Assembly (NCBI RefSeq): GCF_000374925.1
Contig: NZ_KB895541.1
Coordinates: forward strand, 372,001 to 436,000
Source of the DNA: Arthrobacter sp. 131MFCol6.1
GTDB taxonomy: Bacteria; Actinomycetota; Actinomycetes; Actinomycetales; Micrococcaceae
DNA: 64,000 nt
Direction: 5' to 3'
The notes beneath the pieces are model-generated. The model was not told where the DNA came from. It did not search any database and saw nothing but the letters and a program-made list of their open reading frames with translations. Position 1 is the first letter of the stretch, and each line of letters opens with the position of its first letter. Of the stretch, positions 18,609 to 25,856 are shown piece by piece. The translations under genes were made by a program, and so were the position numbers.

Positions 18609-19331
18609 ATGAACAACCCTGACGCCTCCCGATACACGGAGGGCCGTGCTGTAGTGGTCACGGGCGGAGCCAGCGGCATCGGCAAGGCCATCGCCGACGC
18701 ATTCACCGCCAACGGCGACAGAGTCGCTGTCCTGGACCGGTCGGGCGTGGCGGGAACCATCGCCGTCGACGTCGCCGATGAAGCGAGCGTGAAGGCGGCC
18801 TTCGCCGCTGCCCGCTCCGAGCTTGGCACCATCGACGTCCTTGTGAACAGCGCCGGCCTGCTGACCGAATCGCCGTTGCAAGATATGACCCTGGCCATGT
18901 GGAACGAAACGATTGCCGTGGATTTGACCGGCGTGTTTCTGTGTTGCCGGGAGGTGGTGGGGGAGATGCGGCAGCAGAAGTGGGGCCGCATCATCAACAT
19001 CGCCTCACAGCTGGCCATCAAGGGCGGCACCGGCCTCAGCCACTACAGCGCCGCTAAAGCCGGAGTCGTAGCAATGACCAAGGCCCTGGCCCTGGAAACT
19101 GCTGGCGACAACGTGCTGGTCAACAGCATCGCCCCGGGTCCCATCGAGACGCCCCTTGTAGACGGGATATCGGAGGAGTGGAAGGCCGCGAAACGTGCTG
19201 GTCTCCCGCTCTTGCGCTTCGGGCTGCCGGCCGAAGTCGCCCCTACCGCGCTGCTTCTGGCCAGCGATCCGGGCGGCAACTTGTATGTCGGCCAGACGCT
19301 GGGGCCAAATTCCGGCGACGTCATGCCCTAG
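18609..19331 (+). CDS. SDR family oxidoreductase (second of pair)
   Basis: A 240-residue SDR with TGGASGIGKA as the nucleotide-binding motif, NSAG near residue 77, and the YxxxK site in HYSAAKAGV. It has the 3-oxoacyl-ACP reductase-like fold but its operon context points to catabolism. A good ribosome-binding site (GGAAGGAAAAG) precedes the ATG. It differs from the upstream SDR throughout, so the two probably act on different intermediates rather than being a recent duplication. Confidence 0.9.
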   Translation: MNNPDASRYTEGRAVVVTGGASGIGKAIADAFTANGDRVAVLDRSGVAGTIAVDVADEASVKAAFAAARSELGTIDVLVNSAGLLTESPLQDMTLAMWNETIAVDLTGVFLCCREVVGEMRQQKWGRIINIASQLAIKGGTGLSHYSAAKAGVVAMTKALALETAGDNVLVNSIAPGPIETPLVDGISEEWKAAKRAGLPLLRFGLPAEVAPTALLLASDPGGNLYVGQTLGPNSGDVMP

Positions 19332-19346
19332 GAAGGGACACTCACA

Positions 19347-19781
19347 ATGTGCGGTGCGTGCGGACGAAGCGTTGTCAGGGATCCCGTGCTGGGAGCGGTC
19401 CGAACGATGCGGCAGCACCTGATCGTCGCCCAAACGATCAACAGCGTCTGCCAATCCTGGCCCGGGGCCCCGAAAGTGGTCGCCACCAGCGACGGCTGGC
19501 TGGTCTCGGGACCAACGGGTGCCACAGCGGCCGTCCCGACCGTGGAAGCAGTGTGGTCCGCCATTCTCCGGAGCAGTCCGGGATTGCGTTCCTCAGATCT
19601 GCATAATGTCGCGGACGGCCCAGGCGCTGCGGAAAATGCTGGCCCTGCGGGGAACATCGGAGATTTGGAGGCGAGGGTCCTGGCGGCCGGCGATCCTCAG
19701 GCGGAATTGGCGCTCCGGGTCTTGAACCTTGGCCAACACATGGCGCGCAATGTGGGCACGGTTCTGGGCTCCTTTCACTAA
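19347..19781 (+). CDS. Small conserved-type protein with N-terminal CGACG cysteine motif
   Basis: A 144-residue protein starting MCGACGRSVVRDPVLG, with AGGAAGGGA upstream and only 15 bases after the SDR stop, so it belongs to the operon. The CxxC pair at residues 2 and 5 plus a further Cys near residue 35 suggest metal or redox binding, but no fold is recognised. The central part (residues about 40-85) is rich in small residues; the C-terminus has alternating hydrophobic helices without a clear transmembrane segment. Function unknown; a regulatory or accessory role in the operon is possible. Confidence 0.7.
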   Translation: MCGACGRSVVRDPVLGAVRTMRQHLIVAQTINSVCQSWPGAPKVVATSDGWLVSGPTGATAAVPTVEAVWSAILRSSPGLRSSDLHNVADGPGAAENAGPAGNIGDLEARVLAAGDPQAELALRVLNLGQHMARNVGTVLGSFH

Positions 19782-20273
19782 CATTCACGGGCACAGCATT
19801 AGACGGCAGCACATCGAACGTCGTGACTGTGTATATGGATCAAGGAATTGCCCCACCTTAGGATTCTGCTCGGACCTTTCGTGACCGAACACCGATCGGT
19901 CGAGGCGGCTACAAGGGAGCCTGAGCGTCTTCTCCGTCCAGGCTGGTGCCGCCCTCCCACCTTCACGTGCCTTGGCTCCAGGGTGTGGCTCCTACTACTT
20001 TGAGCCAGTCGGTGATCGCGCGAACGACGACGGCGGTACGTCAGGGCGAGCTTGTCGTATAGGGTGGCGAGCCCGCGTCATTGCTTGAATACCTCTTTCC
20101 GGCGTTTCTAGGCATCTTTGTAGCTCACGGCCTAAGGCGGACGCGCGGCGCTGCCCGACCTGTCGGCCCTCGCCGCTGCGATATTTCCGCTGGCCAGGCC
20201 TCGTTGAATCGCTCAGAGTCGACCGTGGACCTCGCTGTGGGGTCTTTACGTCCGGCTGACTGATGCCGGCGGG
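19782..20273. other. Gene-free interval holding a degenerate IS5-type transposase fragment
   Basis: This 492-base stretch after the SDR operon has no convincing ORF. Its middle carries a frameshifted transposase remnant on the minus strand (listed separately). The rest (19782-19998 and 20125-20273) shows no recognised gene, repeat or terminator. Confidence 0.6.
19999..20124 (-). pseudogene. IS5-family transposase C-terminal remnant
   Basis: Reverse-strand translation gives KRRKEVFKQ, a stop, then RGLATLYDKLALTYR, and after a one-base shift AVVVRAITDWLK. This matches the end of IS5-group transposases (RGIATRYDKxAxxY followed by a hydrophobic helix). Two stops, a frameshift and the loss of everything upstream show a decayed insertion sequence. 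No terminal inverted repeats are visible. Confidence 0.7.
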
Positions 20274-20852
20274 TCACTGGCGACGAAGGCGGGAATTGTC
20301 AGCCTCCCATTCATCTCGGGTGATCGCGTACTCGACGTCACCGTGCTCCTCGCCCGGGACGGACACCGGCCAGTCGGCGACGAAGGCCCGCACCAGGCGC
20401 ATCCCGGATTTCTCCATCACCCTTCGGGAGGCTGTGTTTACTGCCATGGTCGAGGCCACAACCCGTTGCACCCCGAACTCGGTGAACCCCTTGGCGATCA
20501 GCGCCCGCGATCCCTCCGTCGCGTGGCCCTTTCCCCATGCCGCGTGGCGCAGCCGGTAGCCCAGTTCCGGCTGATCTTGTGGATCGTCGGGGCCCGGCCG
20601 GAAGTGGAACCAGCCGAGAAATTCCCCGGTCGTCTTCTCGAGCGCGGCCCAGAACCCGTAACCGGGAAAGCGCTGGTAGTAGTCGAGGAATGCCGGGAGG
20701 AAGTCGCCTTCTATCTCGCCCCGGGAGGTGGGGATTCCGCCGGTGATGTACCGCATCACGCGCGGATCGCTGTCCAGTTCCACGAGTAGTCCGGCATCGT
20801 CGGGAGTGAACTGCCGGAGTAGAAGTCGTTCGGTCTCCAGGAAGGTGCGCAT
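20274..20852 (-). CDS. GNAT family N-acetyltransferase (RimJ/RimL-like)
   Basis: A 192-residue acetyltransferase starting MRTFLETERLLLRQFTPDD, the usual beginning of RimJ/RimL-type GNATs. Acetyl-CoA-binding elements ELGYRLRHAAWGKGHATEG and FGVQRVVASTMAVNTASRRVMEKSG follow in order. I prefer the ATG at 20852 because the family similarity begins there, though an in-frame start 11 codons upstream exists. It probably acetylates a protein N-terminus or a small amine. It is monocistronic, flanked by an IS remnant and an empty stretch, typical of an accessory gene. Confidence 0.9.
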   Translation of the reverse strand: MRTFLETERLLLRQFTPDDAGLLVELDSDPRVMRYITGGIPTSRGEIEGDFLPAFLDYYQRFPGYGFWAALEKTTGEFLGWFHFRPGPDDPQDQPELGYRLRHAAWGKGHATEGSRALIAKGFTEFGVQRVVASTMAVNTASRRVMEKSGMRLVRAFVADWPVSVPGEEHGDVEYAITRDEWEADNSRLRRQ

Positions 20853-20885
20853 GCAGACATTCTCGCACCGGGGGAAGACCGTCAC

Positions 20886-21238
20886 ATCGATTTACGGTTG
20901 ACCTGCTGCCGCTGGACGAGCGTCTGGCCATTGGGGTTGAACGGTCGCCTGTGAAGTTGTGGGGGAGCGGGTTCAGGGTCGTGGCTGGTGGGCCCAGCGC
21001 CCAAGGCATTCCCAAGCGAGGCGACGACCAGCCCAGCCAGCCCTATGGAGGTGAGGCGTACCGGCGTCGCACCTCGGGGTTTTTCCCGGCACGACACATT
21101 TCTTCGGGCTCGCGAAGACCGGTCTGGTGCAGGCCGTTGTGACCACCTTTCTGGACTCGCCTCTCTTCCGCTGAACGCCAAGCACGGCACCAATTGCAGC
21201 CGACCTGGCAGCAGGTTCTGTCCGCCGGTTTTAGCTGT
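20886..21238. other. Gene-free interval
   Basis: No supported gene. A minus-strand frame (20882-21193) contains a hydrophobic run RLTSIGLAGLVVASLGNALGAG resembling a signal peptide, but it is flanked by low-complexity sequence and lacks a proper start. GCCTGTGAAGTTGTG at 20947-20961 also occurs at 13072-13086. Confidence 0.5.
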
Positions 21239-21856
21239 TCACTGTCCGCGGACTCCCGCGTTCTCTGGCATGGGTGCGTCGGGCGTCTCTGGAGCGCGGA
21301 CTGCGGTGGTGATCAGGGTGGACATGACTTCGACGGCGTCACCGTCGGAAAGCCCGTTGTCATGGCAAAGTGATCGCCAAGTCCAGAAGGAAACCGCGTG
21401 GCTGAGCGTGGCGTTAAACCTGGAATTCCTGTTCGGCTCGGGGAACGGCTCGACAAGAATGCTCCGGAAGTGGGCGTTCGAGGATTCGAGGGCCGTGCGG
21501 CGTGTTTGGGGGAGCGCATGCCAGTCCGCATAGATTCGGGTGAGCATGGCCTCGCCGCCGCGGTAGAACCGGTACAGATCGGAGAGGCCAACGGTCAGGC
21601 GTTCGAGTGGGTCGGTGTGCCGGGACCATTCCTCGGGGTCCGGCAGTTGCTGCTGCGAGAGCCAGTGCGAGGAGCAGGCGGAGAATAGTGCCTCCTCGTC
21701 AGGAAAGTGGCGGTAGACCGTCAGCCTGGTAACACCAGCCTTTTCGGCGATGCCCGCGATCGTGGTGCGGGCCGGCCCCATGGAACCGTGCAGGGTCACG
21801 GCCGCATCGACGATGCGCTGGTGAGTGCCGCTTATCTTTTCTGTCCTCTTGCTCAT
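21239..21856 (-). CDS. TetR/AcrR family transcriptional regulator
   Basis: A 205-residue repressor. The HTH region (residues about 9-55) reads THQRIVDAAVTLHGSMGPARTT then IAGIAEKAGVTRLTVYRHFPDEEALF. The ATG at 21856 is chosen because the family begins there; the frame is open far upstream but that part is antisense to the cupin gene. The C-terminal domain is rich in Trp, Arg and hydrophobic residues. It is divergent from a cupin protein and shares a 120-base regulatory region with it containing inverted repeats, so it probably controls both. Confidence 0.9.
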   Translation of the reverse strand: MSKRTEKISGTHQRIVDAAVTLHGSMGPARTTIAGIAEKAGVTRLTVYRHFPDEEALFSACSSHWLSQQQLPDPEEWSRHTDPLERLTVGLSDLYRFYRGGEAMLTRIYADWHALPQTRRTALESSNAHFRSILVEPFPEPNRNSRFNATLSHAVSFWTWRSLCHDNGLSDGDAVEVMSTLITTAVRAPETPDAPMPENAGVRGQ

Positions 21857-21885
21857 TTCGTAGCGGCGGCTCTCGGATGAACGGT

Positions 21886-21944
21886 GGTGTTCACTCAATG
21901 TATTGACTCGGTTTCTTCCCGGTCGGACAATTTCGGTAAACACC
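21886..21944. promoter_or_regulatory. Inverted repeats between TetR and cupin genes
   Basis: GGTGTTCAC (21886-21894) and GTAAACACC (21936-21944) form an inverted pair with one mismatch. The palindrome TCAATGTATTGA lies at 21895-21906, and a related CATTGTATATTGA follows the right arm. AT-rich against a GC-rich background. A TetR operator is the likely explanation. Confidence 0.5.
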
Positions 21945-21976
21945 ATTGTATATTGAAATTGGAAGGGTGGTCTGTT

Positions 21977-22489
21977 ATGGACCTTGAAAGGGCTCCGCGG
22001 TTGACAGTTGTGCTGCCAGGCCACGGGCGGGAGGGCAGTCTCGGAACAATCGGTGTTGTCTTCAAGCTCTTCGGCGAACATACCAATGAACAGCTCTCGA
22101 TTGTGGAGCACCCGTTCCCTGTCGGGGCTCTGGTCCCCCCGCACACCCATACGAGGGAGGACGAGTACTCGATCGTCCTTGAAGGCGAGATAGGGTTCCG
22201 GTCCGGTGATCGTGAGGCGGTGCTCGGAGCGGGAGGCTACATCACGAAACCGCGGGGGGAGCTCCACACGATGTGGAATGCCGGCAAAGTGCCCGCCCGG
22301 ATGATTGAGATCATCAGCCCGGCCGGGTTTGAGCATTTCTTCTGGGGACTGGCCGATCACTTTGAAGCGGGTCCGCCGGATCCCGAGGTCATTGGCAAAA
22401 TGGCCGCCGAATACGGTCTTCAGTTCGGTGAACCGCCCTGGCTGCCGGACATCATCGCCCGGTATGGGCTGACACCTCCGATGGGCTGA
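21977..22489 (+). CDS. Cupin-domain protein
   Basis: A 170-residue cupin. The first cupin motif is visible as PPHTHTREDEYSIVLEGEIGF (two His and a Glu ligand set at about residues 57-70) and the second as KPRGELHTMWN. One metal ion, probably Mn or Fe, would be bound. The start at 21977 has GGAAGGGTGG upstream. Such single-domain cupins include quercetin dioxygenase-like and isomerase-like enzymes; the activity here cannot be named. It is divergent from a TetR gene that probably regulates it. Confidence 0.85.
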   Translation: MDLERAPRLTVVLPGHGREGSLGTIGVVFKLFGEHTNEQLSIVEHPFPVGALVPPHTHTREDEYSIVLEGEIGFRSGDREAVLGAGGYITKPRGELHTMWNAGKVPARMIEIISPAGFEHFFWGLADHFEAGPPDPEVIGKMAAEYGLQFGEPPWLPDIIARYGLTPPMG

Positions 22490-22622
22490 CACGAGCCCAG
22501 GCGCAGAGGCCGGGCCTTCTACTTCACGACGTCCGTGGTTTGTCATTGAGAGTTTCAGTGTAGGCCGGGGTAACCACAGCGGCTCCAGGAACTGTTTGAC
22601 GACGACCGGGGATAGCCGTGGC

Positions 22623-24335
22623 CTACCCCTCCCGTTTCTCCCGTTGGAACGCCCTCACTGCTTCGCTCACAGTCGGGTAGAAATGGTCGGGTGAGAACCG
22701 GGAGCCCATGCCGTACTGCAACAATCTGTCTTTGACCGGGTCTTTGAGCTCGGCGAATACCAGGTCCACGCCGTGCCGGTCCAGCCATTCGTCAAGCTGC
22801 ACCAACTCGTCCAGTGCAGTCGTGTCGATTCCCGTGACTGGTTCTGCCGCGAGCACCACGCGTTCAGTGCCGTCCTCCGCCTGGTCCAGTTCGTTGCGCA
22901 CGAACGATCCCAGCAAGGCTCCGTTGCCGAAGAACAGCGGTGCATCGAAGCGCAGGATCAACAGGCCGGGGATGCGTTCCCCTTCCGGATGACGGCTCAC
23001 GTCGTGGTACCCGGGAATCCCGGGCACGTCCACCAGCTCAGCGCGGTAGGGGTCCCAGGAGTGCCGCAGGAAGTCCAGGATTGCCAAACCGATGGCAACG
23101 GCGATGCCCGGGAGGACGCCCAGTATGGTGACCCCCAGGAATGCCGCGAGCATCACCAACGATTCGCTGCGGCTCATGCCGATGAGCCGTCGCACACCGG
23201 CCGGGTCGGCTATTGCGACGGCTGCGGCGATGACAATGGCGGCAAGGGTTGTGGCCGGCAGGAACGCGGTGACGCCAGGCGCCACGAGCATGAAGCCGAG
23301 CACCAGGACGGCGCCTGCGGCCCCCGTGAGCTGGGATTTCGCCCCGGACTCGACTGCCACCGGCGTGCGGGACGTGCTGGCCGACACCGGGAAGCCGCCC
23401 AGTAGCCCGGTGGCAGCGTTCGCCGCACCCAAGGCTGCCATTTCATGGTTGCCGGATACCCTGCCGTCCTCTGCGGCCGCCAGGGATTGGGACAGAGTTC
23501 CGGTATCAACGAAGACGATGAGGGCGATCGCGGCGGCGGCGGGCAACAGTGTCAGGACGTCGGCCCAGCCAATTCCGCCCAGCGCCGGTGCGGGGAGCCC
23601 CTGCGGGAGGGCACCTGTGACCTTCAAACGCTCTTGGAGACCCAGCAGGGCCACGGCGATGCAGGACACAACCACCGCCATGAGCACGCCCGGAACCCTC
23701 CATTTCAGGCGGCGGGGAACCCAGATGAGCGCCAGTGAGACCAAGCCGAGCAGCAGTGCCGTCAAATTGGTCTCGCCGGCAAGCACCTTCGGTGCGGCGG
23801 CGATGAGTTTTTCCCAGGCTGTACTGCCTTCTACGGAGATCCCCAGGAGGGTGGGAAGCTGGGACACGGCCACCAGCAAGGCGATGCCATTGAGATAGCC
23901 GAGCCGGATGGGCTTCGACAACAGTCCAGTGACGATGCCCAATCTCAGCACTGAGCCGAGCAGCAAGATGCCGCCAATCAGTATCGCCAGGAGTCCAGCC
24001 AGGGCAACGGATTTCTGCTCGTTATCCGCGGCCAAGGGAACCAAGGCTGCAACGATCATCGGGGCGAGCGCGGAATCCGGCCCCAGCACCAGCACACGCG
24101 ATGGCCCGACTGCTGCGTAGACAAGCAGGGGCACTACCGTCGCGTACAGGCCGGTCACCGGTGGAAGGCCGGCGGCCTGGGCGTACGCCATGCCCGCGGG
24201 GACCAGGATTGCGAAGAGCGCGGCGCCGGCCACCAGGTCGTGGCGCAGCCACTCGATCCTGTAGCCGCGCAGGGCTGGCGGGACCGCCCAGAATGGAATC
24301 TTTCCGGATCGGCGCATCTTCCGATCATGTCCCAT
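22623..24335 (-). CDS. SulP family anion transporter with STAS domain
   Basis: A 570-residue SLC26/SulP protein. The signature ILVPAGMAYAQAAGLPPVTGLYA falls in the first helices, and ALGAANAATGLLGGFPVSASTSRT marks the later SulP core. About 10-14 transmembrane helices cover residues 25-420. A C-terminal STAS domain (about 430-560) contains AAEPVTGIDTTALDELVQL. I chose the ATG at 24335 because AGGGG precedes it; six more residues are possible. It should move sulfate, bicarbonate or a dicarboxylate across the plasma membrane. No cysteine or sulfur-assimilation genes are adjacent, so the anion is open. Confidence 0.93.
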   Translation of the reverse strand: MGHDRKMRRSGKIPFWAVPPALRGYRIEWLRHDLVAGAALFAILVPAGMAYAQAAGLPPVTGLYATVVPLLVYAAVGPSRVLVLGPDSALAPMIVAALVPLAADNEQKSVALAGLLAILIGGILLLGSVLRLGIVTGLLSKPIRLGYLNGIALLVAVSQLPTLLGISVEGSTAWEKLIAAAPKVLAGETNLTALLLGLVSLALIWVPRRLKWRVPGVLMAVVVSCIAVALLGLQERLKVTGALPQGLPAPALGGIGWADVLTLLPAAAAIALIVFVDTGTLSQSLAAAEDGRVSGNHEMAALGAANAATGLLGGFPVSASTSRTPVAVESGAKSQLTGAAGAVLVLGFMLVAPGVTAFLPATTLAAIVIAAAVAIADPAGVRRLIGMSRSESLVMLAAFLGVTILGVLPGIAVAIGLAILDFLRHSWDPYRAELVDVPGIPGYHDVSRHPEGERIPGLLILRFDAPLFFGNGALLGSFVRNELDQAEDGTERVVLAAEPVTGIDTTALDELVQLDEWLDRHGVDLVFAELKDPVKDRLLQYGMGSRFSPDHFYPTVSEAVRAFQREKREG

Positions 24336-24353
24336 CGTGCCCCTGCTCGCCAT

Positions 24354-24836
24354 CCGTAATCGGGCGACCTCAGCCTTGCGCGGGACCTGTATTCGATTGA
24401 TCGGATCGTTGCGCCCCAGCCATCGACTGTCTGCCTCTGCTCGGCTGGGGCTGCCAACAATCCCGGTCGTTCCCTGGCAATTGTTGTCAGGAACGTCCAG
24501 GAGATGAAACTAATGATTTGGTCTCAGGAAGGGAACAACAGGCGCGCAATGACGCTCATCGCGTACCAGCCCACGACCCCAAGGGCACCCAAAATAGCAA
24601 TGGAAACTACCCAAAACCGGACGGAGCGTTTCGACCTCGCGTTTTCATACACAACAACCACCCCACGTTCAATCGGGATACGTCGGAACGCATCCTGCCA
24701 GAGGCGCCTTGCAGAAAGCTTGAATCGACACGGGGCCCACGGTCACTCGTCAGTTGGTTGATGCAGGGCTGACGGGGCTGACGAAACGGAGACTCCACGA
24801 CAACATCTCTTAATCTGGGTTCACGGGTGGTGCGTT
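24354..24836. other. Interval between SulP and CHAD genes
   Basis: Apart from one possible 42-codon minus-strand ORF (listed separately), I see no gene. An imperfect hairpin lies near 24470-24495. The plus-strand frame 24504-24761 has low-complexity composition and is antisense to the small ORF. Confidence 0.4.
24524..24652 (-). CDS. Possible small single-helix membrane protein
   Basis: My translation from a GTG at 24652 gives 42 residues: a basic N-terminus YENARSKRSVRF, one hydrophobic helix WVVSIAILGALGVVGWY, then MSVIARLLFPS. GGGGTGG lies eight bases upstream. The charge distribution (positive before the helix) and Trp/Tyr at the helix ends are what a real membrane protein shows. The frame is open further upstream without an ATG. 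It is below usual gene-calling limits, and codon use is only mildly GC-biased, so this remains tentative. Confidence 0.35.
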   Translation of the reverse strand: MYENARSKRSVRFWVVSIAILGALGVVGWYAMSVIARLLFPS

Positions 24837-25856
24837 TCAGATCCCGCTTCCGGCCCGCGCGGCTGACGTCCCCGGGTCGTACTGGAGCGAGGCGGCGTCG
24901 GGCAGCCAGCCCGCCTCGTCGTAGAGGCTGCCTAGCCGGCGCGGAAGCTTCTCCAGAACACGGTCGGTGCGGACCTGCTCCAGAGCGTCCACCAGGTAGT
25001 ACGTGCTGGTCGGATGACCTTTGGCCGACGCGGCGGAACCGAGCTCCTGCACCACTGGGCGGGTCACGACCGCGTCCTGGTAGTCGCCGAGCAGGTCCTG
25101 GAGCTTCTTGGCCTGCCGGCCCAGCCGCCGGGCGGGTTTGCCGACGACGGGGGTGGCGACGTCGATCACGTAGCGGAGTTGCTTGTCGGCCTTGCGGGCG
25201 TCGTGCAGTGCCTCGTCCCGCTCCGTCCCCGCCGGCAGCGCCTGGGCGGCCACGAGGTGACGGTCGAGCGTGCGCAGCGCCTTGGCGATGCTCTTTGGCA
25301 GCTCCTCCGCCGCGGGCCGCGCCGCGCGCTCGGTGAAGGGCGGGTCGGCCGGCGGCCAGTCCAGCACCTGACGGAGCGCGGCATAGCGATCGCTGGAGAG
25401 CGTGGCCTGGGTGGTCTGGCTGCTACTGACGGCGAGCTGGTCCAGCTGGGTCCGGGCGTCGTCGACCACAGGGCCAACGATCAACTCCGACGGCAGGGCG
25501 TCGTGCTGTCGTTTCAGCTCGATGAGTGTCCTCTGGGTGTCGTTCTCCTCGCCGAGCTGGCGGCCCAGCCACGCCAGCTCGGCGCACACCGGTCGGGTGA
25601 CCTGCCGATCGAGGACGCGGGAGAAACCGCGAAGCGTGGAACGCAGCTGGCGGATCGTGACGCGCATCTTGGTGACCCCCTTCGGGTCGCCGTCGCGCAC
25701 CTTGCGCTCGGCGTCCCGAAGCGCCCTGGTCTGGGCGCGGAGGGCCTGCAGCACCACCTCGCCGGCCGTGGGTGGGGACGCGGTCGACGTCTGGTTCTTC
25801 GACGACTTGGTGCGGCCGGTGGACGGCTCCAGGGTGTTCGTCGCGGTGGTGGTCAT
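24837..25856 (-). CDS. CHAD domain-containing protein
   Basis: A 339-residue alpha-helical protein with the conserved histidine/basic pattern of CHAD domains: VTKMRVTIRQLRSTLRGF in the first half and ALHDARKADKQLRYVIDVA in the second. CHAD proteins bind inorganic polyphosphate through these basic helices. There is no fused CYTH phosphatase domain here. The start overlaps the stop of the ABC exporter by ATGA, so expression is coupled to that gene and to its tandem-palindrome promoter. How a polyphosphate-binding protein serves an exporter is unknown. Confidence 0.88.
   Translation of the reverse strand: MTTTATNTLEPSTGRTKSSKNQTSTASPPTAGEVVLQALRAQTRALRDAERKVRDGDPKGVTKMRVTIRQLRSTLRGFSRVLDRQVTRPVCAELAWLGRQLGEENDTQRTLIELKRQHDALPSELIVGPVVDDARTQLDQLAVSSSQTTQATLSSDRYAALRQVLDWPPADPPFTERAARPAAEELPKSIAKALRTLDRHLVAAQALPAGTERDEALHDARKADKQLRYVIDVATPVVGKPARRLGRQAKKLQDLLGDYQDAVVTRPVVQELGSAASAKGHPTSTYYLVDALEQVRTDRVLEKLPRRLGSLYDEAGWLPDAASLQYDPGTSAARAGSGI

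Noticed and set aside
21239..22546. 435-codon version of the TetR gene
   Set aside because: The N-terminal 230 codons overlap the divergent cupin gene and the operator region.
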